Positions 27,176 to 36,264 are shown, counted from the first letter of the stretch. The stretch is 64,000 nt of DNA from JAAYJR01 sp964545315 (GCA_964545315.1 CAZJGI010000007.1:21345-85344); one strand, 5' to 3'. Notes: generated by a model not told the origin, from the sequence alone. Translations and numbers: made by a program.

Positions 27176-28744
27176 ATGGAAATAAGCAGCAATTCATCCA
27201 CAAAAAGTCCCGGAAACTTTTCCAGAAGGAGATTTATAACTTCATGTGCAGCATGCGGTGCATGCATGTCTGCCATTCCTCTGTCTGTTTTGAGTTCATG
27301 CAATTCAACCACAGGAGGCAGAAAGATGAAAATAAGGATTATTTATTCTCTTCATGAACTTGTTCAGCCGAGGCCTGACTGGCCTAATTTAGGATTCGAT
27401 TTCAATCCGGTAATTGAAAATTTCAACTCTTTACTCCGAAAAGAATTTCCCTCTTATGAATTTATTTCAACAATAGCTACAGGCGAGGAGGATGCTAAAA
27501 AGATTGTCAGCCAGGATCTGACTGAGAATCCCGATGGTTATGTTGTCTTTCAGTTAAACTGCTGGAACAGAGTGGTACAGACTATTGCTTCTACCGGGAA
27601 ACCTGTTATTTACGCAGATTTCAAATATGCCGGGAGCGGTGGATTTTTAGTTTATACAGCCCGGTTCCTGAGAGAAAATCAACTAAATATCGGATTTGTT
27701 AGTTCAAGTGATACAAAAGACCTGATAGCAGCAGTAAAGTGCTTTAAAATTATTGCTGCCGGAGGGACAGTTCAGGAATTCTCACAGGCAGTAACCAAGG
27801 CAAGAATGGAAAAAACTCCTGCTCAGATAAATATGGATTGCCTTGCCGACAACCTGAAGACAATTCCCGCAAGTGAATGTGTTCGTCGTATGAAAGAATC
27901 CAGGATACTGGCTGTCAAAAGTCAGGATTCAGGCCCTGCAGAACCTGTCATGGGTATACCTCTCGAATACATATCCTTTGCTGAAGTAAACCAGGCCTGG
28001 GAGAATGCCAATAAGGATGAAGCAAAAACAATTGCTGAGGTGTGGCAGAAAAACTCATTTGAGGTTATTGACGTACCATTTGATGAGATTCAAAATTCTG
28101 CAGCCATGTATCTGGGTATGAGAGATGTTTTACAAAAACACAATGCAAATGCCATAACTGTCAACTGTCTGGGAGGCTTTTACGGCAATCACATTCACGC
28201 CTATCCTTGCCTGGGGTTCCATGAGTTAAACAACCAGGGACTTATTGGTGCATGTGAGTGTGATATAAGTTCAACAGCCACAATGGTCGCTTTTACAACT
28301 ATGACTGAGGGACGGCCCGGCTATATTTCTGATCCTGTGATTGACACATCCAAACGTCAGATCATTTATGCACACTGTGTTGCACCCAATAAAATGTTTG
28401 GACCGGCAGGACCTGTTAATCCATTCACTATAATGACCCACTCTGAGGACAGGCAGGGAGCGGCTGTGAGATCGATACTGCCGGAGGGCTACATGACAAC
28501 CTCCATGAAAATAAATGATAGCAGAAAAGAGATCATCTTCCATCAGGCAAAAGCTGTTGGAAACGATCCTGATGACCGCGCCTGTCGCACTAAGCTTTGT
28601 GCAGAGCCCAGAGGAGATATTGAAAAACTGTTTAAAGAATGGGACAACTGGGGCTGGCACAGGGTTACTTTCTACGGGGACTTAAGAGAAGCAGCATACG
28701 AACTGGCAGATGCTACAGGTTACAAAATAATTGAAGAAGCATAA
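27176..28744 (+). CDS. Exported L-fucose/L-arabinose-isomerase-like protein
   Basis: A 522-residue protein whose C-terminal half resembles the fucose/arabinose isomerase fold: VNCLGGFYGNHIHAYPC, LIGACECDISSTATMVA, PGYISDPVIDTS, YAHCVAPNKMFGP, and a final GWHRVTFYGDL. The N-terminus carries a twin-arginine signal (FSRRRFITSCAACGA) and, just after the hydrophobic stretch, LSSC, a possible lipobox, so it should be exported and may be lipid-anchored. Known isomerases of this fold are cytosolic, so an exported version is odd; it may bind or modify sugars outside the cytoplasm, or may not be an isomerase. Metal ligands cannot be assigned with certainty. It appears monocistronic behind a 426-bp regulatory region. 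Confidence 0.72.
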   Translation: MEISSNSSTKSPGNFSRRRFITSCAACGACMSAIPLSVLSSCNSTTGGRKMKIRIIYSLHELVQPRPDWPNLGFDFNPVIENFNSLLRKEFPSYEFISTIATGEEDAKKIVSQDLTENPDGYVVFQLNCWNRVVQTIASTGKPVIYADFKYAGSGGFLVYTARFLRENQLNIGFVSSSDTKDLIAAVKCFKIIAAGGTVQEFSQAVTKARMEKTPAQINMDCLADNLKTIPASECVRRMKESRILAVKSQDSGPAEPVMGIPLEYISFAEVNQAWENANKDEAKTIAEVWQKNSFEVIDVPFDEIQNSAAMYLGMRDVLQKHNANAITVNCLGGFYGNHIHAYPCLGFHELNNQGLIGACECDISSTATMVAFTTMTEGRPGYISDPVIDTSKRQIIYAHCVAPNKMFGPAGPVNPFTIMTHSEDRQGAAVRSILPEGYMTTSMKINDSRKEIIFHQAKAVGNDPDDRACRTKLCAEPRGDIEKLFKEWDNWGWHRVTFYGDLREAAYELADATGYKIIEEA

Positions 28745-28849
28745 TCACAGACAGGCATTCCCCGTTTTACGGCGACATAGGTATTATGTACTAATACGCT
28801 ATCATTGTTAAAATGAATACCGCGTGATTATAATATTATGTATCCTGCT

Positions 28850-29137
28850 TTAGTTGACTTTTACCAACAGGTGTCCTATTGCAGGGAAACCATGCTGGTT
28901 TACTCTTTCAACCCTGACAATATAATAACCCGGCCTTGAAAAAGTATGGACTGTCTCTGCAAATTTCATCTCATTCTGTAACTCTCGTTCAACAACTCCT
29001 GAATTGACAACAACCTTGCCTGTTCCATCGCCGAAATCCCAAACTTCCTCCCCAGTTTCACTTCCAAAGGTACGCACCAAAAATGTAACAGGATCACCCG
29101 GATTAAGGTTATTTTGTAATTTAACCTTTAAACCATG
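28850..29137 (-). pseudogene. PKD-domain gene remnant (C-terminal fragment)
   Basis: On the minus strand the frame is open from 29137 to the stop at 28850 and encodes about 95 residues of a PKD beta-sandwich: PGDPVTFLVRTFG, the hallmark EVWDFGDGTG and a final SRPGYYIVRVERVNQHG before LLVKVN. There is no ATG and no signal peptide; only a TTG at 29080 could serve. A TAA (29138-29140) stands directly upstream in frame. PKD domains are extracellular modules of larger hydrolases or adhesins, so this looks like the surviving 3' end of a deleted gene. Confidence 0.65.
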
Positions 29138-29210
29138 TTATATTCAGATAAAAAATAAGTTGAATCTACGAAATTTTATAACTTTATCCGCTATCAAAAA
29201 ATAACTATAT

Positions 29211-31487
29211 ATGGCAAAGATCAGCAAATCAGAGGCTCTAAATTACCATGAAAAAGGGCGGCCCGGAAAAATAGAGGTAATACCAACCAAACCATACAGT
29301 ACCCAGTATGATTTATCCCTTGCCTATACTCCGGGGGTTGCGGAGCCGTGTCTCGAAATTGTAAAAGACAAAGATAATGTTTACAAGTACACCTCAAAAA
29401 GTAACCTTGTTGCTGTAATATCCAATGGAACAGCGGTCCTGGGGCTCGGAGACATAGGCCCCGAGGCCGGGAAGCCTGTCATGGAAGGCAAAGGTCTCCT
29501 TTTTAAAATATTTGCTGATATTGATGTATTTGACATTGAAATTAATGAAAAAGACCCTCAAAAATTTATTCAAACAGTTAAAGCTATATCACCAACCTTC
29601 GGTGGTATAAATCTTGAAGATATTAAGGCCCCTGAATGTTTTGAAATAGAGGACCAGCTTAAAAAGGACCTGGATATACCTGTTTTTCATGATGATCAGC
29701 ATGGCACTGCAATTATTTCTGCTGCAGGTCTTATTAACGCACTTGAGATAACGCGGAAATCTATAGATAAAATAAAAATTGTAATCAGTGGAGCGGGGGC
29801 TGCAGCTGTTTCTTGTGCAAGATTATATATAACTATGGGTGCAGACCCCTCAAATATTATTATGTGTGACAGCAAGGGGGTACTGAACAGTTCACGCAGT
29901 GACCTGAACAAAATAAAAAAGCAATTTATTACAAATCTGAATATCAACACACTGGAAGAAGCGATCCATGAAGCAGATATGTTTTTGGGACTTTCGGTAG
30001 GAGGACTGGTCACAAAAGATATGATACGTTCTATGGCTCCTGATCCAATAGTATTTGCACTGGCAAATCCTAATCCTGAGATAACATGGGAAGATGCAAC
30101 ATCCGTCCGGGATGACATTATTATGGCAACCGGAAGGAGTGACTACCCTAATCAGATAAATAATGTACTGGGATTCCCATTCATCTTCAGGGGTGCGCTT
30201 GATGTCAGGGCTAAAAATATTAATGAGGAGATGAAAATTGCTGCAGCAAAAGCGCTCGCAGCACTTGCAAAAGAATATGTCCCTGAAATTGTTGCCCGGG
30301 CATATAATTCAAATAATATTACCTTCGGAAGAGATTATATAATTCCCAAACCCCTTGACCCACGGCTGATCACAACCGTATCACCGGCTGTTGCAAAGGC
30401 AGCTATGGACTCAGGAGTAGCAGAAAAACCAATAAAAGACTGGGCAGAATACAAGCAGGAGTTAACTAACAGGCTTGGCCTGACAGATAAACTTGTGATG
30501 GATATAAGGAATAAGGCAAGCCTTAATCCTAAAAGAGTTATATTTACTGAAGGAGAAAATTTTAATGTTCTCAAGGCTTCGCAATTTGTCATTAATGAAG
30601 GTATTGCATCCCCGATACTTCTGGGCAACGAACAACTGATAAAAGAAACAATCAATAAAAACAAATTGCAGCTTGAGAATATAACCATCATAGATCCAAA
30701 TCATTCCGTTTCAGAAGATAAAAGACATAAATTTGCACAACTTCTTTTTGAAAAAAGAAAAAGAAAAGGAATGACATACGAAGAAGCCCTGGAAAAAACT
30801 TACAACAGGGATTATTTAGGAGCTCTTATGGTCGAAACAGGCGAAGCAGACGCTTTCCTTTCAGGTTTCTCAAGAAAATTTGCTGATACAATCAGGCCGG
30901 CATTGCAGGTTATAGGGGTTAAAAAAGATTTTAACCATATAGCAGGCATGTATATAATGATAACTAAAAAAGGTCCTGTCTTCATATCCGATACAACAGT
31001 AAATATGAATCCCTCAGCTCAAACCTTATTTGACACAACTGTCTTAACAGCAAATGCTGTAAGATCTTTCAATATCGAACCGAGAATAGCCCTTCTTTCT
31101 TATTCAAATTTTGGCGCTTTTAAAGGCCAGGGAAGTCCCGGAAATGTCAGGAAAGCGGTAAAAATGCTTCATGAAAAATATCCCGAAATGATTGTTGATG
31201 GAGAGATGCAGGCTAACTATGCCCTTAACGGTGTTTTACGGAATAAACACTTCCCTTTCAGTAAGTTAAAAGATCATGATGCAAATACCCTGATAATGCC
31301 GAATCTTAGTTCAGGAAATATTACATACAAAGTACTTCAGACCATTGGCACGGCGGAAGCTATAGGCCCGGTGCTTATGGGAATGAATAAACCTGTTCAT
31401 ATATTACAACGTGACAGTACTGTTCGCGAAATAATAAATATGACTGCAATTGCAGTAGTTGATGCACAATCAGTTACAGAAACCTGA
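29211..31487 (+). CDS. maeB: Malic enzyme fused to a phosphotransacetylase-like domain
   Basis: A 758-residue protein. Residues about 1-420 are a malic enzyme that decarboxylates malate to pyruvate with NAD(P): YTPGVAEPC, the catalytic Lys region NLEDIKAPECFEIE, HDDQHGTAIISAAGLINALE and the cofactor motif ISGAGAAA. Residues about 430-750 resemble phosphate acetyltransferase (SGFSRKFADTIRPALQVIG, DTTVNMNPSAQTLFDTTV, NVRKAVKMLHEKYPEMIVDG, MPNLSSGN). In E. coli MaeB the PTA-like part is regulatory, responding to acetyl-CoA, and the same is likely here. Its ATG overlaps no neighbour. The enzyme links the TCA cycle to pyruvate and supplies NADPH. Confidence 0.96.
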   Translation: MAKISKSEALNYHEKGRPGKIEVIPTKPYSTQYDLSLAYTPGVAEPCLEIVKDKDNVYKYTSKSNLVAVISNGTAVLGLGDIGPEAGKPVMEGKGLLFKIFADIDVFDIEINEKDPQKFIQTVKAISPTFGGINLEDIKAPECFEIEDQLKKDLDIPVFHDDQHGTAIISAAGLINALEITRKSIDKIKIVISGAGAAAVSCARLYITMGADPSNIIMCDSKGVLNSSRSDLNKIKKQFITNLNINTLEEAIHEADMFLGLSVGGLVTKDMIRSMAPDPIVFALANPNPEITWEDATSVRDDIIMATGRSDYPNQINNVLGFPFIFRGALDVRAKNINEEMKIAAAKALAALAKEYVPEIVARAYNSNNITFGRDYIIPKPLDPRLITTVSPAVAKAAMDSGVAEKPIKDWAEYKQELTNRLGLTDKLVMDIRNKASLNPKRVIFTEGENFNVLKASQFVINEGIASPILLGNEQLIKETINKNKLQLENITIIDPNHSVSEDKRHKFAQLLFEKRKRKGMTYEEALEKTYNRDYLGALMVETGEADAFLSGFSRKFADTIRPALQVIGVKKDFNHIAGMYIMITKKGPVFISDTTVNMNPSAQTLFDTTVLTANAVRSFNIEPRIALLSYSNFGAFKGQGSPGNVRKAVKMLHEKYPEMIVDGEMQANYALNGVLRNKHFPFSKLKDHDANTLIMPNLSSGNITYKVLQTIGTAEAIGPVLMGMNKPVHILQRDSTVREIINMTAIAVVDAQSVTET

Positions 31488-31558
31488 CCTGTTTTTACCG
31501 GCAAATATTTACTCCCCTTGAATAATTGAATTAATTTTTTGAAGTAAGATATATTAAA

Positions 31559-32185
31559 ATGAATGTAGAAAAATATCCGTCCGGTTTACTGGAGAATGCA
31601 GTAAACGAATTCTCCAAACTGCCGGGAATAGGAAGGAAAAGTGCGCTAAGACTGGTATTGCATCTGCTCCGACAGGATAAGGATTCTGTACTTGCATTCA
31701 GTCAAAGCCTTATTAATCTGCGAAATAATGTAAAAAAATGTAAAATATGCTACAATATTTCAGATACAGAAATCTGCCGGATATGCACCAATCCTGACAG
31801 AAACAGATCCCTTGTGTGTGTCGTTGAGAATATTAGGGATGTAATGCTTTTTGAAAATACGAATCAATACAACGGCCTTTATCATGTGCTTGGAGGTGTG
31901 ATTTCACCTATGGACGGAATAGGTCCCAATGAGCTGGAGATTAATTCATTAATAGAAAGATGCGATAAAGAAAATATTAGAGAGGTAATACTGGCCCTTC
32001 CTACAACAATGGAGGGGGATACAACAAATTTTTATATCTACAGAAAAATTAAGGAAAAACCCTTAAAGATTACAACCCTTTCCCGGGGAATAGCTATAGG
32101 CGACGACCTTGAATATACCGATGAAGTAACATTAGGCCGGTCACTTCTCAACAGAGTGCTGTACGAGGACACCTCGTCAAAATAA
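31559..32185 (+). CDS. recR: Recombination protein RecR
   Basis: A 208-residue gap-repair protein that works with RecO to load RecA. Features in order: N-terminal helix-hairpin-helix (LPGIGRKSALRLVLHLL, about 18-34), the Cys4 zinc finger (CKICYNISDTEICRICTNP, about 60-78), and the Toprim domain with VVENIRDVMLFE and LALPTTMEGDTTNFYI. The C-terminal TLSRGIAIGDDLEYTDEVTL segment is also typical. Length is normal. Confidence 0.97.
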   Translation: MNVEKYPSGLLENAVNEFSKLPGIGRKSALRLVLHLLRQDKDSVLAFSQSLINLRNNVKKCKICYNISDTEICRICTNPDRNRSLVCVVENIRDVMLFENTNQYNGLYHVLGGVISPMDGIGPNELEINSLIERCDKENIREVILALPTTMEGDTTNFYIYRKIKEKPLKITTLSRGIAIGDDLEYTDEVTLGRSLLNRVLYEDTSSK

Positions 32186-32265
32186 TTAATTAAATCATTT
32201 AATCTAAAATTTATATTTTTATAATGAATAAGATAAATTCGCAACCTTATCATTAATCAGCAGAG

Positions 32266-34218
32266 ATGGAACTTTCAGTAATAATTGTCAATTACAATGT
32301 TAAGCATTTTCTGGAGCAATGCCTCTACTCAGTGTTGGAAGCATCCAAAAACCTGAAGGTCGAAATATTTGTAGTTGATAATAATTCTGTCGATGGATCT
32401 ACACAACTTGTCAGGGATAAATTTCCTCAAATTTTCCTTATTGAAAACAACAAAAATCTGGGATTCTCGAAGGCAAACAACCAGGCTCTTAAGAAAGCAA
32501 AAGGCAAATATATACTACTTCTTAACCCTGACACAGTAGTTGAAGAGGACACATTTTTTAAAGTAGTAAACTTTATGGACACTCATCCGGATGCAGGAGG
32601 ATTAGGTGTAAAAATGATTGATGGCAAAGGAAATTTTCTCCCGGAATCAAAAAGAGGGCTCCCGACTCCCTGGGTTGCTTTTTATAAAATGTTCGGATTA
32701 TCAAACTTGTTCCCGAAATCAAGGAAATTCGGCAAATACCATCTTACTTATCTTGATGATAATAAAACAGCTGAAGTGGACGTAATTTCAGGAGCTTTTT
32801 TTGTTATAAGAAAGGCTACCCTGAAAAAAACCGGCCTTTTAGACGAGAGCTTTTTTATGTATGGTGAAGATATTGACCTTTCATACAGAATTGTAAAAGC
32901 AGGATATAAAAATTACTATTTTCCTGAAACTACAATCATTCATTATAAGGGGGAAAGCACAAAAAAAGGATCTTTAAACTATGTTAAGGTCTTTTACATG
33001 GCAATGGTCATTTTTGTAAAAAAACATTTCTCAGGAGGGAGGGCAAGAATTTTTTCTTCATTAATAAATGTTGCAGTCTGGGTTCATGCAATGCTTGCTG
33101 TTATGAGGCGGATAATGAATTATGCACTTTTCCCGCTGCTGGATGCTTTAATAATTTATGCAGGATTTCATCTTTTAATTCCTTTTTGGGAGAATTTAAG
33201 ATATTACTCCGGATATTATCCATCTGAATTTATTCAATTCGTTGTGCCTGTTTATATAATTTTCTGGATTGTATCTATCTTTTTATCAGGAGGTTATAAA
33301 AAACAAGTAAGTCTGTTCCTCGTTGAACGCGGGATATTATGGGGTACTGTAGCCATCCTGTTGGTTTACTCCCTGGTTGATGAACACCTTCGTTTTTCCA
33401 GGGCACTTATTATTTTAGGCTCTGTGTGGGCAGCAATATCACTGGTATTATACAGGCTTATCCTTTACTGGAGTAAACCAAATAACCAGCTTATAAGCCT
33501 AAAAAAGACAAAAAGAATTGCAATTGCCGGACATCCTTACGAAGCAGAAAGGGTAAAAATGTTGCTGCAGCACACAGAAGTATCAACAGAACTTGCAGGA
33601 TTTATTGCTATTGATAATGAGGACTTTAATGAAAATTATATAGGTTCTTTAAATCAGATTAATGAAATTATCAGAATTAACCGTATTGATGAGATCATTT
33701 TTTGTGCTGATAATATTAGTTCTTCTGAAATCATTAAAGTAATGCTCAATCTTACCTCCCTGGATATAGACTTTAAAATAGCCCCTCCTGAGAGTATCAG
33801 TATAATAGGCAGTAATTCCATCCATACTGCCGGAGACCTTTATGTAATTCACATCAATGCAATATCCAAAGCGGTCAATTTGAGAAAAAAACGAATGTTT
33901 GACATTACTGGTTCACTGGCTATCCTGATAGTATCCCCGGTAATAATATGGTTTTATAAAAATAAAACTCAGTTCATAAAAAATATCTTCAGTATTATAA
34001 CCGGTAAAAAATCATTAGTGGGTTATACTGATTTTACTGAGGACAAAAATAATCTGCCATTGATAAAACCGGGAATACTTACGCCAGCCGACATGTTCAG
34101 ATATGAATCGCTGGACCCACCGGCAAAAAACAGGCTCAACATATTGTATGCCAGAGACTATAGTATAATTACTGATGCTGAAATTCTATTTTATGGATGG
34201 CAAAATATTGACAGATAA
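32266..34218 (+). CDS. GT2 glycosyltransferase fused to a degenerate sugar-phosphate transferase module
   Basis: A 650-residue membrane protein. Residues 1 to about 285 are a GT2 glycosyltransferase (SVIIVNYNVKHFLEQCL, VVDNNSVDGS, LLNPDTVVEED with the metal-binding acid, and YGEDIDLSYRI), resembling rhamnosyltransferases. Residues about 285-405 have 4-5 membrane segments. Residues about 410-530 look like the CoA-binding-like Rossmann domain of WcaJ/PglC-type initiating transferases. The end (about 535-650) carries only the membrane anchor (KKRMFDITGSLAILIVSPVI) and tail fragments (GKKSLVGY; ILYARDYSIITDAEI). The catalytic core with the usual KFRSM segment is missing. It probably extends a lipid-linked glycan while the C-terminal module serves as anchor or regulator. 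Confidence 0.85.
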   Translation: MELSVIIVNYNVKHFLEQCLYSVLEASKNLKVEIFVVDNNSVDGSTQLVRDKFPQIFLIENNKNLGFSKANNQALKKAKGKYILLLNPDTVVEEDTFFKVVNFMDTHPDAGGLGVKMIDGKGNFLPESKRGLPTPWVAFYKMFGLSNLFPKSRKFGKYHLTYLDDNKTAEVDVISGAFFVIRKATLKKTGLLDESFFMYGEDIDLSYRIVKAGYKNYYFPETTIIHYKGESTKKGSLNYVKVFYMAMVIFVKKHFSGGRARIFSSLINVAVWVHAMLAVMRRIMNYALFPLLDALIIYAGFHLLIPFWENLRYYSGYYPSEFIQFVVPVYIIFWIVSIFLSGGYKKQVSLFLVERGILWGTVAILLVYSLVDEHLRFSRALIILGSVWAAISLVLYRLILYWSKPNNQLISLKKTKRIAIAGHPYEAERVKMLLQHTEVSTELAGFIAIDNEDFNENYIGSLNQINEIIRINRIDEIIFCADNISSSEIIKVMLNLTSLDIDFKIAPPESISIIGSNSIHTAGDLYVIHINAISKAVNLRKKRMFDITGSLAILIVSPVIIWFYKNKTQFIKNIFSIITGKKSLVGYTDFTEDKNNLPLIKPGILTPADMFRYESLDPPAKNRLNILYARDYSIITDAEILFYGWQNIDR

Positions 34219-34265
34219 TTATGCAAAACAAATTATGACAGTATCCCTGATAAATATTTGTATAA

Positions 34266-34793
34266 ATGAATAATCAACTGCAGTTCAATCAAGTAACACT
34301 TCGTCCTTTGGAACCTGAGGATATTGATATCCTTTACCAGTGGGAAAATAATCCTGAAATATGGGAAATAAGTAATACCCGTACCCCATTTTCTAAATAT
34401 ATATTAAAAGAATATATAAAAAACTCCTTCAGGGATATTTACGAAACAAAACAGCTTCGGTTTATAATTGAAAGGGCACTGAATAATCCGGTTGGCGCAA
34501 TTGACTTGTTCGACTTTGATCCGTACCACCTGCGTGCAGGTGTTGGTATATTAGTACATGAGACGAAAGACCGCAAACAGGGGATTGCCTCTGACGCTTT
34601 GGAAGCACTGACCCGTTATGTACAAAATATATTAGGCCTTAAGCAGCTTTTTGCCAATGTAGTGGCAGATAATATTGCCAGTATAAAATTATTTGAAAAT
34701 GCAGGTTTTACAATGGTTGGAATAAAGAAATACTGGTTGAAAACACCAAACGGATGGAAAGATGAAATTATGTATCAGAAAATCCTTTTTTAA
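34266..34793 (+). CDS. GNAT family N-acetyltransferase
   Basis: A 175-residue acetyltransferase of the RimJ/RimL-like (acetyltransf_3) type. VTLRPLEPEDIDILYQWENN opens the fold, GAIDLFDFDPYHLRAGVGIL gives the central strands, and the acetyl-CoA pyrophosphate-binding segment is RKQGIASDALEALTRYV (about 101-117). NIASIKLFENAGFTMVGIKK is the typical C-terminal part. The substrate could be a small amine, spermidine or a protein N-terminus. It follows the glycosyltransferase by 48 bp and may be co-transcribed. Confidence 0.93.
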   Translation: MNNQLQFNQVTLRPLEPEDIDILYQWENNPEIWEISNTRTPFSKYILKEYIKNSFRDIYETKQLRFIIERALNNPVGAIDLFDFDPYHLRAGVGILVHETKDRKQGIASDALEALTRYVQNILGLKQLFANVVADNIASIKLFENAGFTMVGIKKYWLKTPNGWKDEIMYQKILF

Positions 34794-34832
34794 TAACAGG
34801 TTTTGATTTTAAACAATTAACAGCCCTGTTAT
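34793..34832. repeat. Inverted repeat between convergent genes
   Basis: ATAACAGG (34793-34800) and CCTGTTAT (34825-34832) form an 8-bp inverted repeat with a 24-nt loop, spanning the gap between the GNAT gene and the convergent nuclease-fold gene. No T-tract follows on either strand, so termination by this element is doubtful. Confidence 0.4.
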
Positions 34833-35272
34833 CAATAAAATGGGATTTCCTTCAAAAAGGAGTAACTATTTGTTTCGTAATCTATATGACAGATATAATG
34901 TTGTATCCCGTTGGAAACCAGAACCCTCTTAACTTTAAAGGCCATATTGTATCTAACAACCTGGTCAAATACGGTCTGTGAAATATTAACTCCGGGAGCT
35001 TTAAATTCTGCCATAAGAAGGGGATCTCCCTGTTTATTGTATATAAGGAGGTCGAAGCGGAATATTTTGTCATTTATCAACATTTGACGTTCTACTGACA
35101 TTAGGGAAAGGGGATATTTTTTTTCTTCAGCCAAATATCTTATAAAATTTTGTCTGACCCATTCCTCGGGTGTTAGTGATACAAACCTCCTTCGTACAGA
35201 GTCATAAATATAATTCCCTTTAGCCTCTGTTTTAATTCTGAATTTATAATCCGGCAGATTCAACTTTTGCAT
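34832..35272 (-). CDS. HSDR_N-type (PD-(D/E)xK-like) single-domain protein
   Basis: A 146-residue protein resembling the N-terminal nuclease domain of type I restriction HsdR subunits (HSDR_N_2). The core fits a PD-(D/E)xK layout: Glu in VERQMLI, Asp in FRFDLLIY, and MAEFKAP holding the ExK pair (about residues 60-100). There is no helicase domain and no HsdM/HsdS gene nearby, so this is not a working restriction system. Single-domain versions next to amn/holA are, as far as I recall, common in Bacteroidota and probably housekeeping. The role is unknown. Confidence 0.78.
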   Translation of the reverse strand: MQKLNLPDYKFRIKTEAKGNYIYDSVRRRFVSLTPEEWVRQNFIRYLAEEKKYPLSLMSVERQMLINDKIFRFDLLIYNKQGDPLLMAEFKAPGVNISQTVFDQVVRYNMAFKVKRVLVSNGIQHYICHIDYETNSYSFLKEIPFY

Positions 35273-35310
35273 TTTAGATTATATATGCTTCTTTTACTTT
35301 AAAACTTTTA

Positions 35311-35341
35311 TTGTATGACCACCAGGAAAAATGTACTTTTG
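35311..35341 (+). promoter_or_regulatory. Promoter of the AMP nucleosidase unit
   Basis: A -33 TTG (35311-35313) and a -7 TACTTTTG (35334-35341) are separated by 20 bp, close to the Bacteroidota consensus. The predicted start near 35348 leaves a leader of about 145 nt. An imperfect inverted repeat, CCAGGAAAA (35322-35330) with TTTTGCCTGG (35337-35346), overlaps the -7 box and may be an operator. Confidence 0.6.
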
Positions 35342-35492
35342 CCTGGATACTATTTGGTAACAAATTAAATCATTCTATTCAATTTTAAATGATTGAAATG
35401 AATATTTTGATAAAAACATATTCGTATTTTCAGTATTGGTATCGTGACATGCTATATGATACCTTTAAAAATAGTTAATTTAGCAGAGTAAA

Positions 35493-36263
35493 ATGAAAAC
35501 AAAAAAAGATATAGTAGAGAACTGGCTTCCCCGGTACACGGGGAAAGAGCTTGAAGAATTCGGTGAATATATTTTACTTACAAACTTCAATAATTACGTA
35601 GATAAATTTGCTATATATTTTAATGTTCCTGTTGAAGGCATTGATAAGAATATGCAGAGTGCAACTGCAAATGGTATTTCAATTATAAACTTTGGAATGG
35701 GCAGCCCTAATGCTGCAACAATAATGGATTTATTAAGTGCAGTGCATCCTAAAGGTGTACTGTTCCTTGGAAAATGCGGAGGCTTAAAAACGAAAAATGA
35801 TGTAGGTGATTTTATTCTTCCTATTGCTGCCATCCGGAATGAGGGTACCTCTATCGATTATTTGCCACCCGAAGTACCCGCACTGCCTGCATTTAATATT
35901 CAACGGGCAGTATCGCACATTCTCCGTGATAATGGGCAGGATTACTGGACAGGAGTAGTATACACTACAAACAGGAGAGTCTGGGAGTTTGATGATAAGT
36001 TTAAAAAATACCTGAAAAAAACAAGGGCAATTGCTATAGATATGGAAACAGCTACACTTTTCACTGTCGGCTTCGCAAATAAAATACCAACAGGAGCCCT
36101 CCTGCTCGTATCAGACCAACCCATGATATCAACAGGTGTAAAGACTGCTGACAGTGATAAACTTGTATCTATGGAATTTGTTGATATTCATCTAAAAACA
36201 GGAATTGATGCTATGCTTGAAATCAAAAATAACGGGATATCAGTAAAACATTTACGATTTTAA
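35493..36263 (+). CDS. amn: AMP nucleosidase
   Basis: A 256-residue enzyme of the purine nucleoside phosphorylase/MTA nucleosidase superfamily that splits AMP into adenine and ribose-5-phosphate. It contains INFGMGSPNAATIMDLLSAV, FLGKCGGLKTKNDVGDFILP with the ribose-phosphate-binding glycine turn, and AIDMETATLFTVGFANK, whose Glu contacts ribose. Its short length, without the regulatory N-terminal domain of E. coli Amn, matches the Bacteroidota form. It ends one base before holA and heads an amn-holA-rhomboid-aminotransferase unit. Confidence 0.9.
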   Translation: MKTKKDIVENWLPRYTGKELEEFGEYILLTNFNNYVDKFAIYFNVPVEGIDKNMQSATANGISIINFGMGSPNAATIMDLLSAVHPKGVLFLGKCGGLKTKNDVGDFILPIAAIRNEGTSIDYLPPEVPALPAFNIQRAVSHILRDNGQDYWTGVVYTTNRRVWEFDDKFKKYLKKTRAIAIDMETATLFTVGFANKIPTGALLLVSDQPMISTGVKTADSDKLVSMEFVDIHLKTGIDAMLEIKNNGISVKHLRF

Positions 36264-36264
36264 A

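Noticed and set aside
28850..29080. PKD ORF as a complete small gene starting at TTG 29080
   Set aside because: The domain reading continues upstream of the TTG to 29137 with no start or signal peptide, which fits a fragment better than a gene.
34793..34832. Bidirectional terminator between the GNAT and nuclease-fold genes
   Set aside because: The 8-bp stem has a 24-nt loop and no T-tract on either strand; kept only as an inverted repeat.
34832..35272. Part of a restriction-modification system
   Set aside because: No methylase, specificity or helicase gene is present, and the flanking genes are housekeeping.
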